A stretch of 64,000 nt of DNA from Gallaecimonas sp045291545 (GCF_045291545.1 NZ_CP149514.1:1054001-1118000); one strand, 5' to 3'. Positions 1-8,929 are shown, counted from the first letter of the stretch. A program made the numbers and translations. Notes: generated by a model not told the origin, from the letters alone.

Positions 1-744
1 TGGTGGCGGCTCAGCGCTATCGGCGAAGGCGTAGTCTTCACCGTCGTATTGCAGCTCGCCACTGGCCAGCATGGTGGTGAGCGCTTTGGCAATGAGTGGT
101 TTGTCGGCGGCATTAAGGTAGACCATTTCGGCGAGCTGACCGACACCATGAGCCTGCAAAAAGGTGCGAACCCGGAACTTACCATAGTCGCTGTCACTGG
201 CCTGTTGGCAGCAAATATGGGCCGGTAAGACACGCTCCGGCAGGTCAAACACTTTTTGGAAGCGCTGGCGGTGGCTGACCATCAGTTGCCCTTCGTGAAA
301 TAGCTGCTCCAGGGCCTTTTTCTCATCTGACCAATCCCACCAGCCGCCCTTACCGGCGTTAAAGTCGCTGGCTTTCAGTGGCCCTTCCGCGCGAACCCGA
401 TCTAGTACATAGCGGCACAGCCGGGCGTTTTTTTCAAACCAGTGCCGCTGGCCCTGGCGGATCCGTGCCATACGCACCCGGGCATAGGGGTAACTGCTCA
501 TCGGCAGATAGGCGGCGGCGTGTGACCAGTATTCAAAGATAAGCCGGTGCTGTTCGGCTTCAGCCAGCTGGGCCGGCGTGTATTCAGGCAGGCGGCTATA
601 GAGCTGATGATGATGGGCCCGGCACAGCCGCTGAATGGCATCCAGCTGTACCGCCCCTAGATGTTCGACCAGCGCAGGCAGACCATGTTGCCAGGGGTGG
701 TGAAGATACTGGCCGGCCAGGGCCAAGTGACGCTTGTTGAACAC
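1..744 (-). CDS. ycaQ: YcaQ/AlkX-family DNA glycosylase, N-terminal 248 residues (partial)
   Basis: Winged-helix DNA glycosylase of the YcaQ/AlkX family, which unhooks interstrand crosslinks and removes alkylated bases. The window edge removes the C-terminal part. Visible family marks are the N-terminal Gln-Leu-Asp triad (residues 33-35, the proposed catalytic QxD motif), a HHHQLYSRL stretch near residue 45, EYWSHAAAYLP near 71, and GGWWDW near 133. The order and wording closely parallel E. coli YcaQ. The chosen start is a GTG 7 bases after the stop of the upstream methyltransferase gene, because there is no in-frame ATG before the conserved region. It probably sits at the end of a leftward operon with the next three genes. 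Family assignment is firm; the start is less certain. Confidence 0.85.
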   Translation of the reverse strand, partial: MFNKRHLALAGQYLHHPWQHGLPALVEHLGAVQLDAIQRLCRAHHHQLYSRLPEYTPAQLAEAEQHRLIFEYWSHAAAYLPMSSYPYARVRMARIRQGQRHWFEKNARLCRYVLDRVRAEGPLKASDFNAGKGGWWDWSDEKKALEQLFHEGQLMVSHRQRFQKVFDLPERVLPAHICCQQASDSDYGKFRVRTFLQAHGVGQLAEMVYLNAADKPLIAKALTTMLASGELQYDGEDYAFADSAEPPP

Positions 745-751
745 GCCTGGC

Positions 752-1189
752 TTAGAACCAACGGCGCACTTTGGCGCAGTAGTGGCGGTAATCCTCGCCG
801 AAAACATGTTGCAAGTGGGCTTCTTCGCGGCGGATCACCAACAGCCAAACCAGGTATAGTGCCAACGGCAGCAATAAAATGGCGAACAGGCTTTGCAGCC
901 ACAATGCCAGGCCCAGATATATGGCACTGAGTGACAGATACATGGGGTTACGGCTAAAACGAAAAGGCCCCTTTTTGACCAGGCAGGCGGCGCTTTTGTG
1001 GGGCAGTACCGGTGTGCCGGCACGCCAGCAGGTCAGCAGTGCCCAGCCACCCACTACCAAGCCGGCGACCACCAGTACCCAGGCCAGTGGTCGCAGTGGC
1101 GCCGGGAAAAAGTGATCCAACGTCAGGCCAGCAGCAAACAGCACGACAAAAATGAGCGGTGGTGGGAATTTTACGCCGGGGTTGGTCAT
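752..1189 (-). CDS. ICMT-like membrane methyltransferase
   Basis: A 145-residue integral membrane protein of the isoprenylcysteine carboxyl methyltransferase-like (PEMT/ICMT) family. Hydrophobic segments lie near residues 10-25, 35-53, 85-100 and 105-122. The motif GPFRFSRNPMY (residues 74-84) matches the family's SAM-binding signature, and the EEAHLQHVFGEDYRHY region follows the usual C-terminal pattern. The start is an ATG overlapping the stop of the upstream MFS gene by 4 bases (ATGA), suggesting translational coupling. Bacterial members usually have unknown substrates, and nothing here identifies one. Confidence 0.75.
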   Translation of the reverse strand: MTNPGVKFPPPLIFVVLFAAGLTLDHFFPAPLRPLAWVLVVAGLVVGGWALLTCWRAGTPVLPHKSAACLVKKGPFRFSRNPMYLSLSAIYLGLALWLQSLFAILLLPLALYLVWLLVIRREEAHLQHVFGEDYRHYCAKVRRWF

Positions 1190-2460
1190 GCTTCCTCCAG
1201 AGTCCAGGCCGTGATGGCGGCCAGTAGAGCCAGTATTGATAGCATGAATATCAACCACTTGGCAGCCACCCATGTGGCCAGTAGGGCACTGAGGCCGCCA
1301 ATGGCCAACAACATCACGCCGATAACGGTATTACTGACAGCCACCAGCGTCGCACGGTTATCGGCGTTAGCCATATCGATCAGATAGGTTTTACGCCCTA
1401 GCCGCACTCCCGCATGGGCGACACTCATGGCAAAAATCAAGGTACCGAACAGCCAGGGGCTTGTTTTGCCGGCCAGCATGACAGTGCTCAGGCCGGTCAG
1501 GGCGGTCAGTACTGCGGCACCGACCATTACCCAGCGGCTGGAACGATCTGCAAGGCTGCCCCAGATGCTGCCGGAAAGAAAACTGGCCAGCCCGGAGGCG
1601 AGCAGCAACATGCCCAGTGTGGGGAGGGCATTATTTTCACCACCTGCCAGATTGACGATAAAAGGGGTCATCAGGGCGCTGGCCAGCAGTAACGTGCGGG
1701 TCAGGATAAAGCGCCGGAACTGCCGGGCTGCCATGGCTTCTTTAAAACCACTGAAGGCGGCTTTCAGACCGTTTTTGCCTCCCTTGGTGGCGCCCGGGTA
1801 TTCCGGTAACTGCTGATAAACGCCTGCGGCCAGTAACCACAGCATGCCGGCGCCAGCCAGCACCGCGCCAAGCAGGCTGGCTGGCGGGTCGTCAAAAAGG
1901 CCCAGTGCTACCGCCAGGCCAAAGGCCATGACCGTGATCCCCGACACAGAGGCGGCTAGCCCCGACACTTTGCCGCGCTTTTCCTTGGCGATGGTTTTAC
2001 CTTGTACGTCCTTGATACTGACCGAGCAAACGCCCCTGGCCAGGCTGAACAGAGCCAGTAAAGCAATGATTGCCAGCCCGGCCGCCTTTCCTCGCAAACC
2101 AAAGGCCACGGCAGCCATGGCCAGCACGCACAGGCCTTGTGCCAGGGCGCCAAGAGTCCAGAACGTCTTTCGTATTGGGCGGCGGCGCAGGGCACTGGCA
2201 ATAGCCAGCTGTGGCAGCAACGACAGGGCTTCGCGCACCGGTACCAGCCAGGCTGTCAGTGCCAGCGGTGCGCCCAGTGCTCCCAGTAACCAGGTCAGGG
2301 TCAATTTGACATTCATCAGGCCGTCGCCGCTTTTGGTTAGCGACAGCGCAATAACATGGGTAAGAAAACTACGCGGTTGGTGATGACAAGCTTCATCGCT
2401 GATGTCCTTGCAGGCACGGGCGTTGTCATCATTGACCAGTTTATCCAGCCACAGCGCCAT
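1186..2460 (-). CDS. MFS transporter
   Basis: A 424-residue major facilitator superfamily protein with about ten to twelve hydrophobic segments. The loop between the first helices carries basic residues (LRRRPIRKTFW), and an LADRSSRWVM stretch in the second half resembles the repeated MFS loop motif. About 50 residues of hydrophilic N-terminus precede the first helix. The ATG overlaps the stop of the upstream DUF4870 gene (TAATG), and the gene is coupled by ATGA to the downstream methyltransferase gene, so the three are probably co-transcribed. Substrate cannot be inferred. Confidence 0.75.
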   Translation of the reverse strand: MALWLDKLVNDDNARACKDISDEACHHQPRSFLTHVIALSLTKSGDGLMNVKLTLTWLLGALGAPLALTAWLVPVREALSLLPQLAIASALRRRPIRKTFWTLGALAQGLCVLAMAAVAFGLRGKAAGLAIIALLALFSLARGVCSVSIKDVQGKTIAKEKRGKVSGLAASVSGITVMAFGLAVALGLFDDPPASLLGAVLAGAGMLWLLAAGVYQQLPEYPGATKGGKNGLKAAFSGFKEAMAARQFRRFILTRTLLLASALMTPFIVNLAGGENNALPTLGMLLLASGLASFLSGSIWGSLADRSSRWVMVGAAVLTALTGLSTVMLAGKTSPWLFGTLIFAMSVAHAGVRLGRKTYLIDMANADNRATLVAVSNTVIGVMLLAIGGLSALLATWVAAKWLIFMLSILALLAAITAWTLEEA

Positions 2461-2801
2461 TACTTCACCAGTTGCAGGGAAAAGGGATAGCGATAGAGCT
2501 CACCTTCGGAGGTCCTTAGCATCGCCAGGATCACCAAAATCAAATTAACTAGTGCCAATGCCGGCAGCAGAATGAACCCCACCAGCACAAGCATCAGTAA
2601 GGTGGCTACCAGGTAGCCAATCATCATGGTGATCTGAAAGTTCAGTGCCTCCTTGCCACTGGCATCAATAAAGGGATCCTCCTCGCGCTTCATCAGCCAG
2701 ACAATCAGCGGGCCGATAACATTACCAAAAGGCATAATAAAGCCGGCAAAGGCGGCGGCATGGCAGGCCATGGCCCAGTTGCGGGTATCGCTGCTGTGCA
2801 T
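2460..2801 (-). CDS. DUF4870 small membrane protein
   Basis: A 113-residue membrane protein of the DUF4870 family. After a short WAMACHAAAFAGFIMPFGN segment come a polar loop with DPFIDASGKEALNFQ, typical of the family, and two long hydrophobic helices. The internal ATG at 2801 was chosen because the family-like sequence begins there; the upstream in-frame extension is not hydrophobic or conserved. Function of the family is unknown. It heads the leftward operon with the MFS and methyltransferase genes and is divergent from the small gene at 2846. Confidence 0.7.
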   Translation of the reverse strand: MHSSDTRNWAMACHAAAFAGFIMPFGNVIGPLIVWLMKREEDPFIDASGKEALNFQITMMIGYLVATLLMLVLVGFILLPALALVNLILVILAMLRTSEGELYRYPFSLQLVK

Positions 2802-2845
2802 ATTGAGGCATCCTTTGGTCAATAATTGCTTACAGAGTAACCACT

Positions 2846-3139
2846 GTGGAAAAGGAGTTAAAGCACCGTCCCCGCTGGCAACGATGGCTGGCATTGGCTC
2901 ACGGCCTTGGCTTGCTGCTGATTGCCGCCGGAGGCGTGTTGTACTGGCAGGGGGCTGATCAGCAACGCCAGCAACTGCTGTTACTGGCGATACTCTGGGG
3001 CCTAGGGGGCGTATTGGTATCGCCCTGGCCGGTGGTCAAGGCCATCTTGTGGATGCAGCAACAACCTACTCGCTCCACACCGCCAGCAGGTTGCCGTCCG
3101 GATCAGCAAAATGAAAACGCCGACCCCCCGGAAAGCTGA
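2846..3139 (+). CDS. Small two-helix membrane protein, hypothetical
   Basis: A 97-residue protein starting at GTG, with two hydrophobic segments (about residues 15-33 and 44-67) and a polar, Pro/Gln/Asn-rich tail. I do not recognise the family. The start is weakly supported: the nearby AAGGAG lies inside the reading frame rather than upstream. The 3' end overlaps the convergent VOC gene by about 70 bases, so the tail may not be conserved. It is divergent from the DUF4870 gene, and the two could share a control region. Confidence 0.45.
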   Translation: MEKELKHRPRWQRWLALAHGLGLLLIAAGGVLYWQGADQQRQQLLLLAILWGLGGVLVSPWPVVKAILWMQQQPTRSTPPAGCRPDQQNENADPPES

Positions 3140-3404
3140 AAATCGGGGCAATAATGCGGCCGCCTTCGGCCTGAACCTGCTGCAGCTTGCCTTCCAGATC
3201 CGGGTGGTAGATCACCACTAAAGGCCGGCCCGCTGGAATGAAGTCGTCCTGGCGGGCAAAGCCACCATTGAGCCGGCCATCATTAAACGTGCTGTAGTCA
3301 GGGCCGTAATCAGTAAACTCCCATTGAAATACCGCTTCGTAGAAAGCCTTGATTTTTTTCAGATCTTTGGCGGGAAATTCAATATAGTCAATGTGGTTTC
3401 GCAT
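3066..3404 (-). CDS. VOC family (glyoxalase-like) protein
   Basis: A 112-residue protein of the vicinal oxygen chelate superfamily. It begins with a beta strand (HIDYIEFPAKDL), then KAFYEAVFQWEFTDYG, and ends with FHFADPDGNLLAVW, the usual C-terminal VOC pattern. One module is present, so an active enzyme would be a dimer. Small stand-alone VOC proteins include dioxygenases, lyases and drug-binding proteins; the substrate here is unknown. The ATG at 3404 was preferred over the longer frame because the conserved fold starts there. Confidence 0.75.
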   Translation of the reverse strand: MRNHIDYIEFPAKDLKKIKAFYEAVFQWEFTDYGPDYSTFNDGRLNGGFARQDDFIPAGRPLVVIYHPDLEGKLQQVQAEGGRIIAPIFSFPGGRRFHFADPDGNLLAVWSE

Positions 3405-3443
3405 GGCGTTAAGCTGATTTGAGCAACATGCATGGAGCATAGT

Positions 3444-3824
3444 ATGAAAGGGATAATCAGTCACTTACTGGCTTTGGTTGCCGGTTTGGTGTTGGGGTAT
3501 TTCCTTTTTCCAAAACAGGCGCTTCGGCCCTCTTTACACAAGTCTGCCGCTTATGTAGCTCCTACGGTTAATACTCCACAGGCATCAACTGCAGTGGTAG
3601 CGAGTACAACAAAACCCGTGGTAATGCCAAAAAACAAGGTGGCATCGTCAGCAGATAAAAAGGTTGCAGCCGCTGTTAAAAAAGCGGCAGAAATCACACC
3701 GTCACGTTTTAACGCCAGCGATTTTGAGCAACGCCTACAGGCGCTGCATGCCTCAACGGTGCCCGATGAAGGTGGTATTGAGCGCCAGCAGGCGTATCGG
3801 GACGCTGTTGCCCAGGTGCAATAA
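3444..3824 (+). CDS. Membrane-anchored hypothetical protein
   Basis: A 126-residue protein with one N-terminal hydrophobic segment (residues 5-22) and a Ser/Thr/Val/Lys-rich linker. A short predicted helical C-terminal region (ASDFEQRLQALHAS) follows and probably sits in the periplasm. The ATG at 3444 has GGAG seven bases upstream; the earlier in-frame ATG at 3432 has no such signal. It is followed after 3 bases by the gene at 3828, indicating an operon. I do not recognise a family. Confidence 0.55.
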   Translation: MKGIISHLLALVAGLVLGYFLFPKQALRPSLHKSAAYVAPTVNTPQASTAVVASTTKPVVMPKNKVASSADKKVAAAVKKAAEITPSRFNASDFEQRLQALHASTVPDEGGIERQQAYRDAVAQVQ

Positions 3825-3827
3825 AAG

Positions 3828-4058
3828 ATGGAAATCGATATTCGCGATATTCTTTGTGATAGTAATCGCCATTGTTTGGTCAAACTGTGGGTGGCCGATA
3901 GCGATGACGTCATCAAAGCACAGATGATGATCAGCCGGCAGCTACGTCAGCAAGGTATACCAACCCTGAGTGCCAGTACTGCCTTTGATAAACCACCTAA
4001 AAGCGGTGAGCCGGTGATCGCGCTTATCACCTACGGTGATGAGGTACCGGCCCACTGA
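3828..4058 (+). CDS. Hypothetical 76-residue protein
   Basis: A small soluble protein of mixed charge with no signal peptide or membrane segment. The sequence reads as alternating strands and a helix (DDVIKAQMMISRQLRQQG). It is translated 3 bases after the preceding membrane-anchored protein, so the two are likely co-expressed. Its 3' end overlaps the convergent nagA gene by 32 bases. No family was recognised. Confidence 0.5.
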   Translation: MEIDIRDILCDSNRHCLVKLWVADSDDVIKAQMMISRQLRQQGIPTLSASTAFDKPPKSGEPVIALITYGDEVPAH

Positions 4059-5169
4059 CTTCCAGTAATTGTGTACCTTGCACAGCGCCGCGAACCTGGT
4101 GAGCGGCGCACAGTCCCACCAACTCGGCTTTCATACCCGGCTGCACCCGCGGCAGCCCCAATGCCCGCCGTGGGTTTATGCTGGCCATTATCAGGGCCTC
4201 CGTCAGTGACAGGCCCATGTCCAGCAGGTTTCGCACGCCCTGGTCCATGGTCAGGCTGGAGCCGCCCAAAGTACCATCGGCGCCGCTGCAGCGGCCATTA
4301 CTTACGGTGATGTGTTGGCCGGCAAACATGAACTGGCTGATGTCACTGCCGCTGGCGGCCGTGCCGTCGGTGACCAGGCACAGCTGTTCGGGTAACAGCC
4401 GCTGCGCCAGGCGAATATTACTGGCACTGACATGATGGCCATCGGCAATGATGCCGCAGTAAAGGCGGCTATCCAGGGCAACACCGGCAAAGCCCGGCGC
4501 GCGGGCACTGATCGGCGCCATGGCATTAAAAAGGTGGGTTGCCATGCTCAGGCCGGCAGCAATGGCGGTGTTACTCTCAGTTGCAGTGGCCAGGGTGTGG
4601 CCACCTGCTACCCGAATGCCGGCCGCGCTGAGCTGGCGGATCACCTGTGGGCTTACGGTCTCCGGAGCCAGGGTTACCAGCCGTACGACATCGCGAGCAG
4701 CAAGAATGGTGTTCAGTAGCGCGTCACTGACCGGGCGCACCTGCCTGGCGTCATGAATACCGGCCCGCTGGGGGTTAAGCCAGGGTCCTTCCAGATGCAG
4801 GCCCAGCAGCCCCTCACCCTGATAAGCGCGGGCAGCGGCGATGGCGGCGTTTACTTTGCTATCGTCGTCGGTGATAAGGGTCGCCAGAAAGCCGGTGGTG
4901 CCATGGCGCAGGTTGCCTTCATTCAGGGCATGCAGGGTGGCGGTGTCTGGTGTGTCGTTAAACAGCCGGCCATAACCGCCGTTTTGCTGCAGGTCGACAA
5001 AGCCCGGCGCAATGGTCAAATCATCACAAGCTACCCAGGGCCGCGGTGGGCATTGCTGGTAGGGAAGGCGCGCTTCGATGACGCCATTGGCAATCACCAG
5101 ATGGCCACTGACCAACCCCGCTGAGGTGAGCAGGGTGGCGCCGGTGAGACTGTAACGACTGTGCTTCAT
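4027..5169 (-). CDS. nagA: N-acetylglucosamine-6-phosphate deacetylase
   Basis: A 380-residue amidohydrolase that converts GlcNAc-6-phosphate to glucosamine-6-phosphate in amino-sugar and cell-wall recycling. Metal and catalytic positions are visible: GLHLEGPW with Glu128, AGGHT with His191, THLFNAM with His212, and LVTDGT with Asp268. The C-terminal DGTLGGSSLTMDQGV segment is typical of NagA. PGFVDLQQNG near residue 55 corresponds to the N-terminal barrel entry. It is divergent from glnS, recalling the nag-glnS neighbourhood of enterobacteria, although nagB, nagC and nagE are not in this window. Its 3' end overlaps the convergent small gene. Confidence 0.92.
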   Translation of the reverse strand: MKHSRYSLTGATLLTSAGLVSGHLVIANGVIEARLPYQQCPPRPWVACDDLTIAPGFVDLQQNGGYGRLFNDTPDTATLHALNEGNLRHGTTGFLATLITDDDSKVNAAIAAARAYQGEGLLGLHLEGPWLNPQRAGIHDARQVRPVSDALLNTILAARDVVRLVTLAPETVSPQVIRQLSAAGIRVAGGHTLATATESNTAIAAGLSMATHLFNAMAPISARAPGFAGVALDSRLYCGIIADGHHVSASNIRLAQRLLPEQLCLVTDGTAASGSDISQFMFAGQHITVSNGRCSGADGTLGGSSLTMDQGVRNLLDMGLSLTEALIMASINPRRALGLPRVQPGMKAELVGLCAAHQVRGAVQGTQLLEVSGPVPHHRR

Positions 5170-5243
5170 AGGTCTATTGTTTCACTGCATTATTTCATGG
5201 ATCATAAGGGGAATTTTCCCCGAATACGATGAGAGGACTCGCT

Positions 5244-6902
5244 ATGAGTAATGCGGGCGACAGCCGTCCCAGCAACTTCATCCGCCAGATTATTGATGCG
5301 GATCTTCAAAGTGGTAAACATCATAGCGTGCATACCCGCTTTCCTCCTGAGCCCAATGGCTATCTGCACATTGGCCATGCCAAGTCCATTTGCCTGAATT
5401 TCGGTATTGCCGAAGATTATAACGGTCAGTGTAACTTGCGTTTTGACGACACCAACCCGGCCAAAGAAGAACAAGAATACGTTGACGCCATCAAGCGTGA
5501 CGTACATTGGTTGGGCTTTGAGTGGGCCGGTGAAGTGCGCCACTCGTCTGATTATTTTGAGCAGTTGCATGGCTATGCTATTGAACTGATTGAAAAAGGC
5601 TTGGCTTATGTGGATGAGCTGAATCCTGAGCAAATTCGTGAATATCGCGGCACCCTCAAAGAGCCGGGTAAGCACAGCCCTTACCGCGACCGCAGTGTTG
5701 AGGAAAACCTGACGCTGTTTAAAAAAATGCGCGAAGGCGGTTTTAAGGAAGGGGAAGCCTGCCTGCGCGCCAAAATCGATATGGCATCCAGTTTTATGGT
5801 GATGCGTGACCCGGTTCTGTATCGGGTTAAATTCGCACATCACCATCAAACCGGTGACAAGTGGTGCATCTACCCGATGTACGACTTTACCCACTGTATT
5901 TCCGATGCCATTGAAGGTATTACCCACAGTCTTTGTACCCTGGAATTTCAGGATAACCGCCGCCTGTACGACTGGGTGCTTGATAACATCAGCATTGCCT
6001 GCCGCCCGCATCAGTATGAGTTTTCACGGCTCAACCTGGCGTATACCGTTACCTCCAAGCGTAAGCTCAATTTGCTGGTAACCGATAACCATGTTGAAGG
6101 CTGGGATGACCCACGGATGCCGACCATCGCCGGCTTGCGCCGCCGTGGTTATACGCCGGGCAGTCTGCGCGAATTTTCCAAGCGTATTGGCGTGACCAAG
6201 ATGGACAACACCGTCGAGATGGCCATGCTTGAAGCCTGTATCCGCGACGATCTTAATGACAACGCGGCACGGGCCATGGCGGTATTGGAGCCGGTACGAG
6301 TGGTGCTGGAAAACCTGCCTGAAGGTCACGTGGAAATTCTCCAAGCGCCTAATCACCCCAACAAGCCGGAAATGGGTAGCCGCGAGGTGCCCTTTACCCG
6401 TGAGCTGTTCATTGAAGCCGACGACTTCCGTGAAGAAGCCAACAAAAAGTACAAGCGTTTGGTGCTGGGTAAAGAAGTGCGGTTGCGTAATGCCTATGTG
6501 ATCAAGGCGGAGCGGGTTGAGAAAGATGCTGATGGCAACATCACCACCATTTACTGCACTGCCGATATGGACACCCTGGGCAAAGATCCGGCCGATGGCC
6601 GCAAAGTCAAAGGTGTGATCCACTGGGTCAGCGCCGAGCAGGGCGTACCAGCACAGATCCGCTTGTATGACCGCCTGTTCAATGTGCCGAACCCGGGTGG
6701 GGCGGAGGACTTTTTGTCTACCCTCAACCCCGAGTCACTGGTGATCAAAAACGGCGTGGTTGAGCCGTCACTGGCGACGGCAGCCGCAGAAGTGGGGTAC
6801 CAGTTCGAACGGACAGGTTATTTCTGCCGCGACAGTAAAGCAGAGCCGCTGACTTTTAACCGTACCGTTGCCCTGCGTGACGCCTGGGGCGGTGGTGAAT
6901 AA
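5244..6902 (+). CDS. glnS: Glutaminyl-tRNA synthetase
   Basis: Class I aminoacyl-tRNA synthetase charging tRNA-Gln, 552 residues, near the usual length. The HIGH-class motif appears as PNGYLHIGHAK near residue 40, and the KMSKS-class motif as the VTSKRKLN stretch around residue 270. The long conserved DPRMPTIAGLRRRGY block and the C-terminal anticodon-binding beta barrels align with E. coli GlnS throughout. The ATG at 5244 was chosen because an AGAGGA ribosome site lies just before it and the protein then begins MSNAGDSRPSNF as in relatives. It is transcribed alone and ends in a strong terminator. Confidence 0.97.
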   Translation: MSNAGDSRPSNFIRQIIDADLQSGKHHSVHTRFPPEPNGYLHIGHAKSICLNFGIAEDYNGQCNLRFDDTNPAKEEQEYVDAIKRDVHWLGFEWAGEVRHSSDYFEQLHGYAIELIEKGLAYVDELNPEQIREYRGTLKEPGKHSPYRDRSVEENLTLFKKMREGGFKEGEACLRAKIDMASSFMVMRDPVLYRVKFAHHHQTGDKWCIYPMYDFTHCISDAIEGITHSLCTLEFQDNRRLYDWVLDNISIACRPHQYEFSRLNLAYTVTSKRKLNLLVTDNHVEGWDDPRMPTIAGLRRRGYTPGSLREFSKRIGVTKMDNTVEMAMLEACIRDDLNDNAARAMAVLEPVRVVLENLPEGHVEILQAPNHPNKPEMGSREVPFTRELFIEADDFREEANKKYKRLVLGKEVRLRNAYVIKAERVEKDADGNITTIYCTADMDTLGKDPADGRKVKGVIHWVSAEQGVPAQIRLYDRLFNVPNPGGAEDFLSTLNPESLVIKNGVVEPSLATAAAEVGYQFERTGYFCRDSKAEPLTFNRTVALRDAWGGGE

Positions 6903-6916
6903 AGCCATAAGCCGAT

Positions 6917-6944
6917 AAAAACGCCGCCTTGAGGCGGCGTTTTT
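6917..6944. terminator. Bidirectional intrinsic terminator after glnS
   Basis: Perfect 8-base stem ACGCCGCC/GGCGGCGT with a TTGA loop, flanked by A and T runs. It can serve both glnS and the convergent decarboxylase-like gene. Confidence 0.9.
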
Positions 6945-6946
6945 GA

Positions 6947-7384
6947 TCAACGCGGTATCGGCGCAAAACTGACGCCAATGCGGTTCCAGGCATTAATCGT
7001 CGCAATGGCCAGGGTCAGATCGACCAATTCACGGTCAGTAAAGTGCTGACTGACCGCCGCAAAGTCCGCCTCGCTGATCGTACTCTGACTGAGCAGTGTG
7101 TTGGCTTCGGCCCAGGCCAAAGCAGCTCGTTCCCGATCGCTGAAAAAGGGCGTTTCACGCCAAGCGTTGAGGGCATATAAGCGCTGCTCTGACTCCCCCA
7201 GAGCCCGAGCATCCTGGCTGTGCTTGTTAATACAAAAAGCGCAGCGATTTATCTGTGACACTCGAACTTTCAATAATTCCAGCAACGCTGCCGGCAACGA
7301 TGCGTCATCGGCTGTAAGGTAGTGATCAAGCTTGGCCAGCGCCTCTATGGCGCCGGGAGCAACCTGGCGATAGGGTAAACGCAT
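6947..7384 (-). CDS. Carboxymuconolactone decarboxylase / AhpD-like protein
   Basis: A 145-residue all-helical protein of the AhpD/CMD superfamily. The core INRCAFCINKHS carries the paired cysteines and the following histidine used for thiol peroxidase-type chemistry. Stand-alone members reduce peroxides or act in antioxidant defence, but the substrate is unproven here. The ATG at 7384 has AGGAG shortly upstream; the longer in-frame extension is not family-like. It is divergent from an AraC-type regulator (start 7498), a natural candidate to control it. Confidence 0.8.
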   Translation of the reverse strand: MRLPYRQVAPGAIEALAKLDHYLTADDASLPAALLELLKVRVSQINRCAFCINKHSQDARALGESEQRLYALNAWRETPFFSDRERAALAWAEANTLLSQSTISEADFAAVSQHFTDRELVDLTLAIATINAWNRIGVSFAPIPR

Positions 7385-7497
7385 AGGAGTCTCCTTGTCG
7401 GTGATATTCCCAGGCACAGTAAGCTCTCTGGTGGCTGCGGTATTGTAGATTTTCGACATGCCGAGGTAGGCTGCACAATAGTGAAGGGAGCTTAGTG

Positions 7498-8265
7498 ATG
7501 CAAAGCACACTGCGTTGGCGAAAACCGGGCCCGGCACTGGCCCCCTGGGTTCAGTGCTATTGGCGTTATGAGGCCAAGGAAGCGGCAACTCACGCGCTGC
7601 GTCCGGACGGTGCCAGCGGTTTGATTTTCAGCTTCGGTGCTGCTTTTGATTTGTCTGGGCAACGTTACTCGTTGCCAGGCCTGATTAGCGGGCCGAAATT
7701 AACCAGTTCGGAGCTTCAGGTGGCAGCGGGTACTTGCTTGCTGGGAATACGTTTTCAGCCAGGTATGGGGCGACTGTTTTTAAGCCGTAGCCTGGCGCAA
7801 TTGCAGGGCCAGCAGACGGCAAACAGCCTGCTATTGGCTGAGCAATTGTGGCCGACAATACAACAAACAGTGCCGACTCGGGCGATGGAGTCTGTATTGC
7901 TGGCGAAGGTGTCGGCACAGACCATACCGCCAGCAACTCGTCAGCTGCTGAGCCTTATTAACCGTACCGCTGGCCGGCAACCGGTAGCTGTATTGGCAGC
8001 GAAAGTGCCTATGGGATTACGGCAATTGGAGCGGCAATTTTTGCAGTGGGTTGGTGTGACGCCCAAGCAATACAGCCGTATTCGCCGGGCCGCCTTGGTC
8101 CGCCAGGCACTGCGTCAGGGCCATGAGTTGGCCGCGGTGGCTCAGCATGGTGGCTACAGTGATCAGGCGCATTTTAGCCGCGACTTTCAGGGGATCCACG
8201 GCCAGACCCCGGGGCAATATCAGCAACAGCGAATTGCGGTCATGGCGGCAAGCCCATCTCTTTAA
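7498..8265 (+). CDS. AraC-family transcriptional regulator
   Basis: A 255-residue regulator. The N-terminal part resembles the cupin-like DUF6597 domain common in AraC proteins (WVQCYWRYEA and PDGASGLIFSFG). The C-terminal 100 residues hold the double helix-turn-helix, with LAAVAQHGGYSDQAHFSRDFQ and GQTPGQYQQQ as the characteristic end. The ATG at 7498 lies 7 bases after a GAAGGGAG ribosome site; an overlapping GTG at 7495 is possible. It is divergent from the AhpD-like gene. Confidence 0.85.
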   Translation: MQSTLRWRKPGPALAPWVQCYWRYEAKEAATHALRPDGASGLIFSFGAAFDLSGQRYSLPGLISGPKLTSSELQVAAGTCLLGIRFQPGMGRLFLSRSLAQLQGQQTANSLLLAEQLWPTIQQTVPTRAMESVLLAKVSAQTIPPATRQLLSLINRTAGRQPVAVLAAKVPMGLRQLERQFLQWVGVTPKQYSRIRRAALVRQALRQGHELAAVAQHGGYSDQAHFSRDFQGIHGQTPGQYQQQRIAVMAASPSL

Positions 8266-8339
8266 TGCGGGTGCGCTACCATGTGTCGCTATTGGCAAAA
8301 TGCTATTCTTGCCCGCAATACTCGTATGTGAAGGTGGTT

Positions 8340-8894
8340 ATGAAGGCTCTGGATATTCTGCTTAATCGTACTTCTATCAGTCAGTTAGCTGAGCCAGCGC
8401 CCAGCAGTGAGGCGCTGGAAAACTTATTTCAGGCCGCGCTGCGGGTGCCGGACCATGGTGGCTTAAAGCCTTTTCGCTGGGTTGTAATAAGTGGCGCCGG
8501 GCGTGAACGGCTCAGCGCGGTGTGTTATCAGGCCCTGCTGGCTCGCGATGCCGAAGCCGACGATAAAGCGCAGGCCAAGGCTCAGCAGCTGTTTTTACGG
8601 GCGCCGATGGTGATAGCGGTGATCTCCGACGTGCAAGCGCACCCGAAAGTGCCGCTATTGGAACAGCACATTACTGCCGGACTGGCAGCCCATGCCATGC
8701 AGATGGCGGCAGTGGCGCAGGGGTTTGGCGGAATTTGGCGTACCGGCCCTTATGCTACAGATCCGTTGGTACGGGAGGCCCTGGCGGTAAGTGGTGATAA
8801 CGAAATCGTCGGTTTTTTATATCTCGGTACGCCGCTGAATGAGAAACGCAAAGTTCCTCGGCCAGACAGTCAGAGTTTCACCACATATTTCTAG
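8340..8894 (+). CDS. Nitroreductase-family protein (YdjA-like)
   Basis: A 184-residue flavin-dependent oxidoreductase-like protein. RVPDHGGLKPFRWVVISG near residue 35 and the AMQMAAVAQGFGGIWRTG block match small FMN-dependent YdjA-type nitroreductases, which act as dimers on NAD(P)H. The start at 8340 follows an AAGGTGG ribosome site; the longer in-frame option starts in non-conserved sequence. It stands alone between the AraC gene and the toxin-antitoxin pair. Its physiological substrate is unknown, as for most of the family. Confidence 0.85.
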   Translation: MKALDILLNRTSISQLAEPAPSSEALENLFQAALRVPDHGGLKPFRWVVISGAGRERLSAVCYQALLARDAEADDKAQAKAQQLFLRAPMVIAVISDVQAHPKVPLLEQHITAGLAAHAMQMAAVAQGFGGIWRTGPYATDPLVREALAVSGDNEIVGFLYLGTPLNEKRKVPRPDSQSFTTYF

Positions 8895-8900
8895 TCATTT

Positions 8901-8929
8901 TTGTTTCATTTGTGTCACGGTGGTATAAA
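8901..8929 (+). promoter_or_regulatory. Candidate sigma-70 promoter of the Xre/RES operon
   Basis: TTGTTT (8901-8906) is followed after 17 bases by TATAAA (8924-8929), with the antitoxin ATG at 8957. A GGGAGG ribosome site lies between. Autoregulation by the antitoxin would be expected, but I see no clear operator palindrome. Confidence 0.5.
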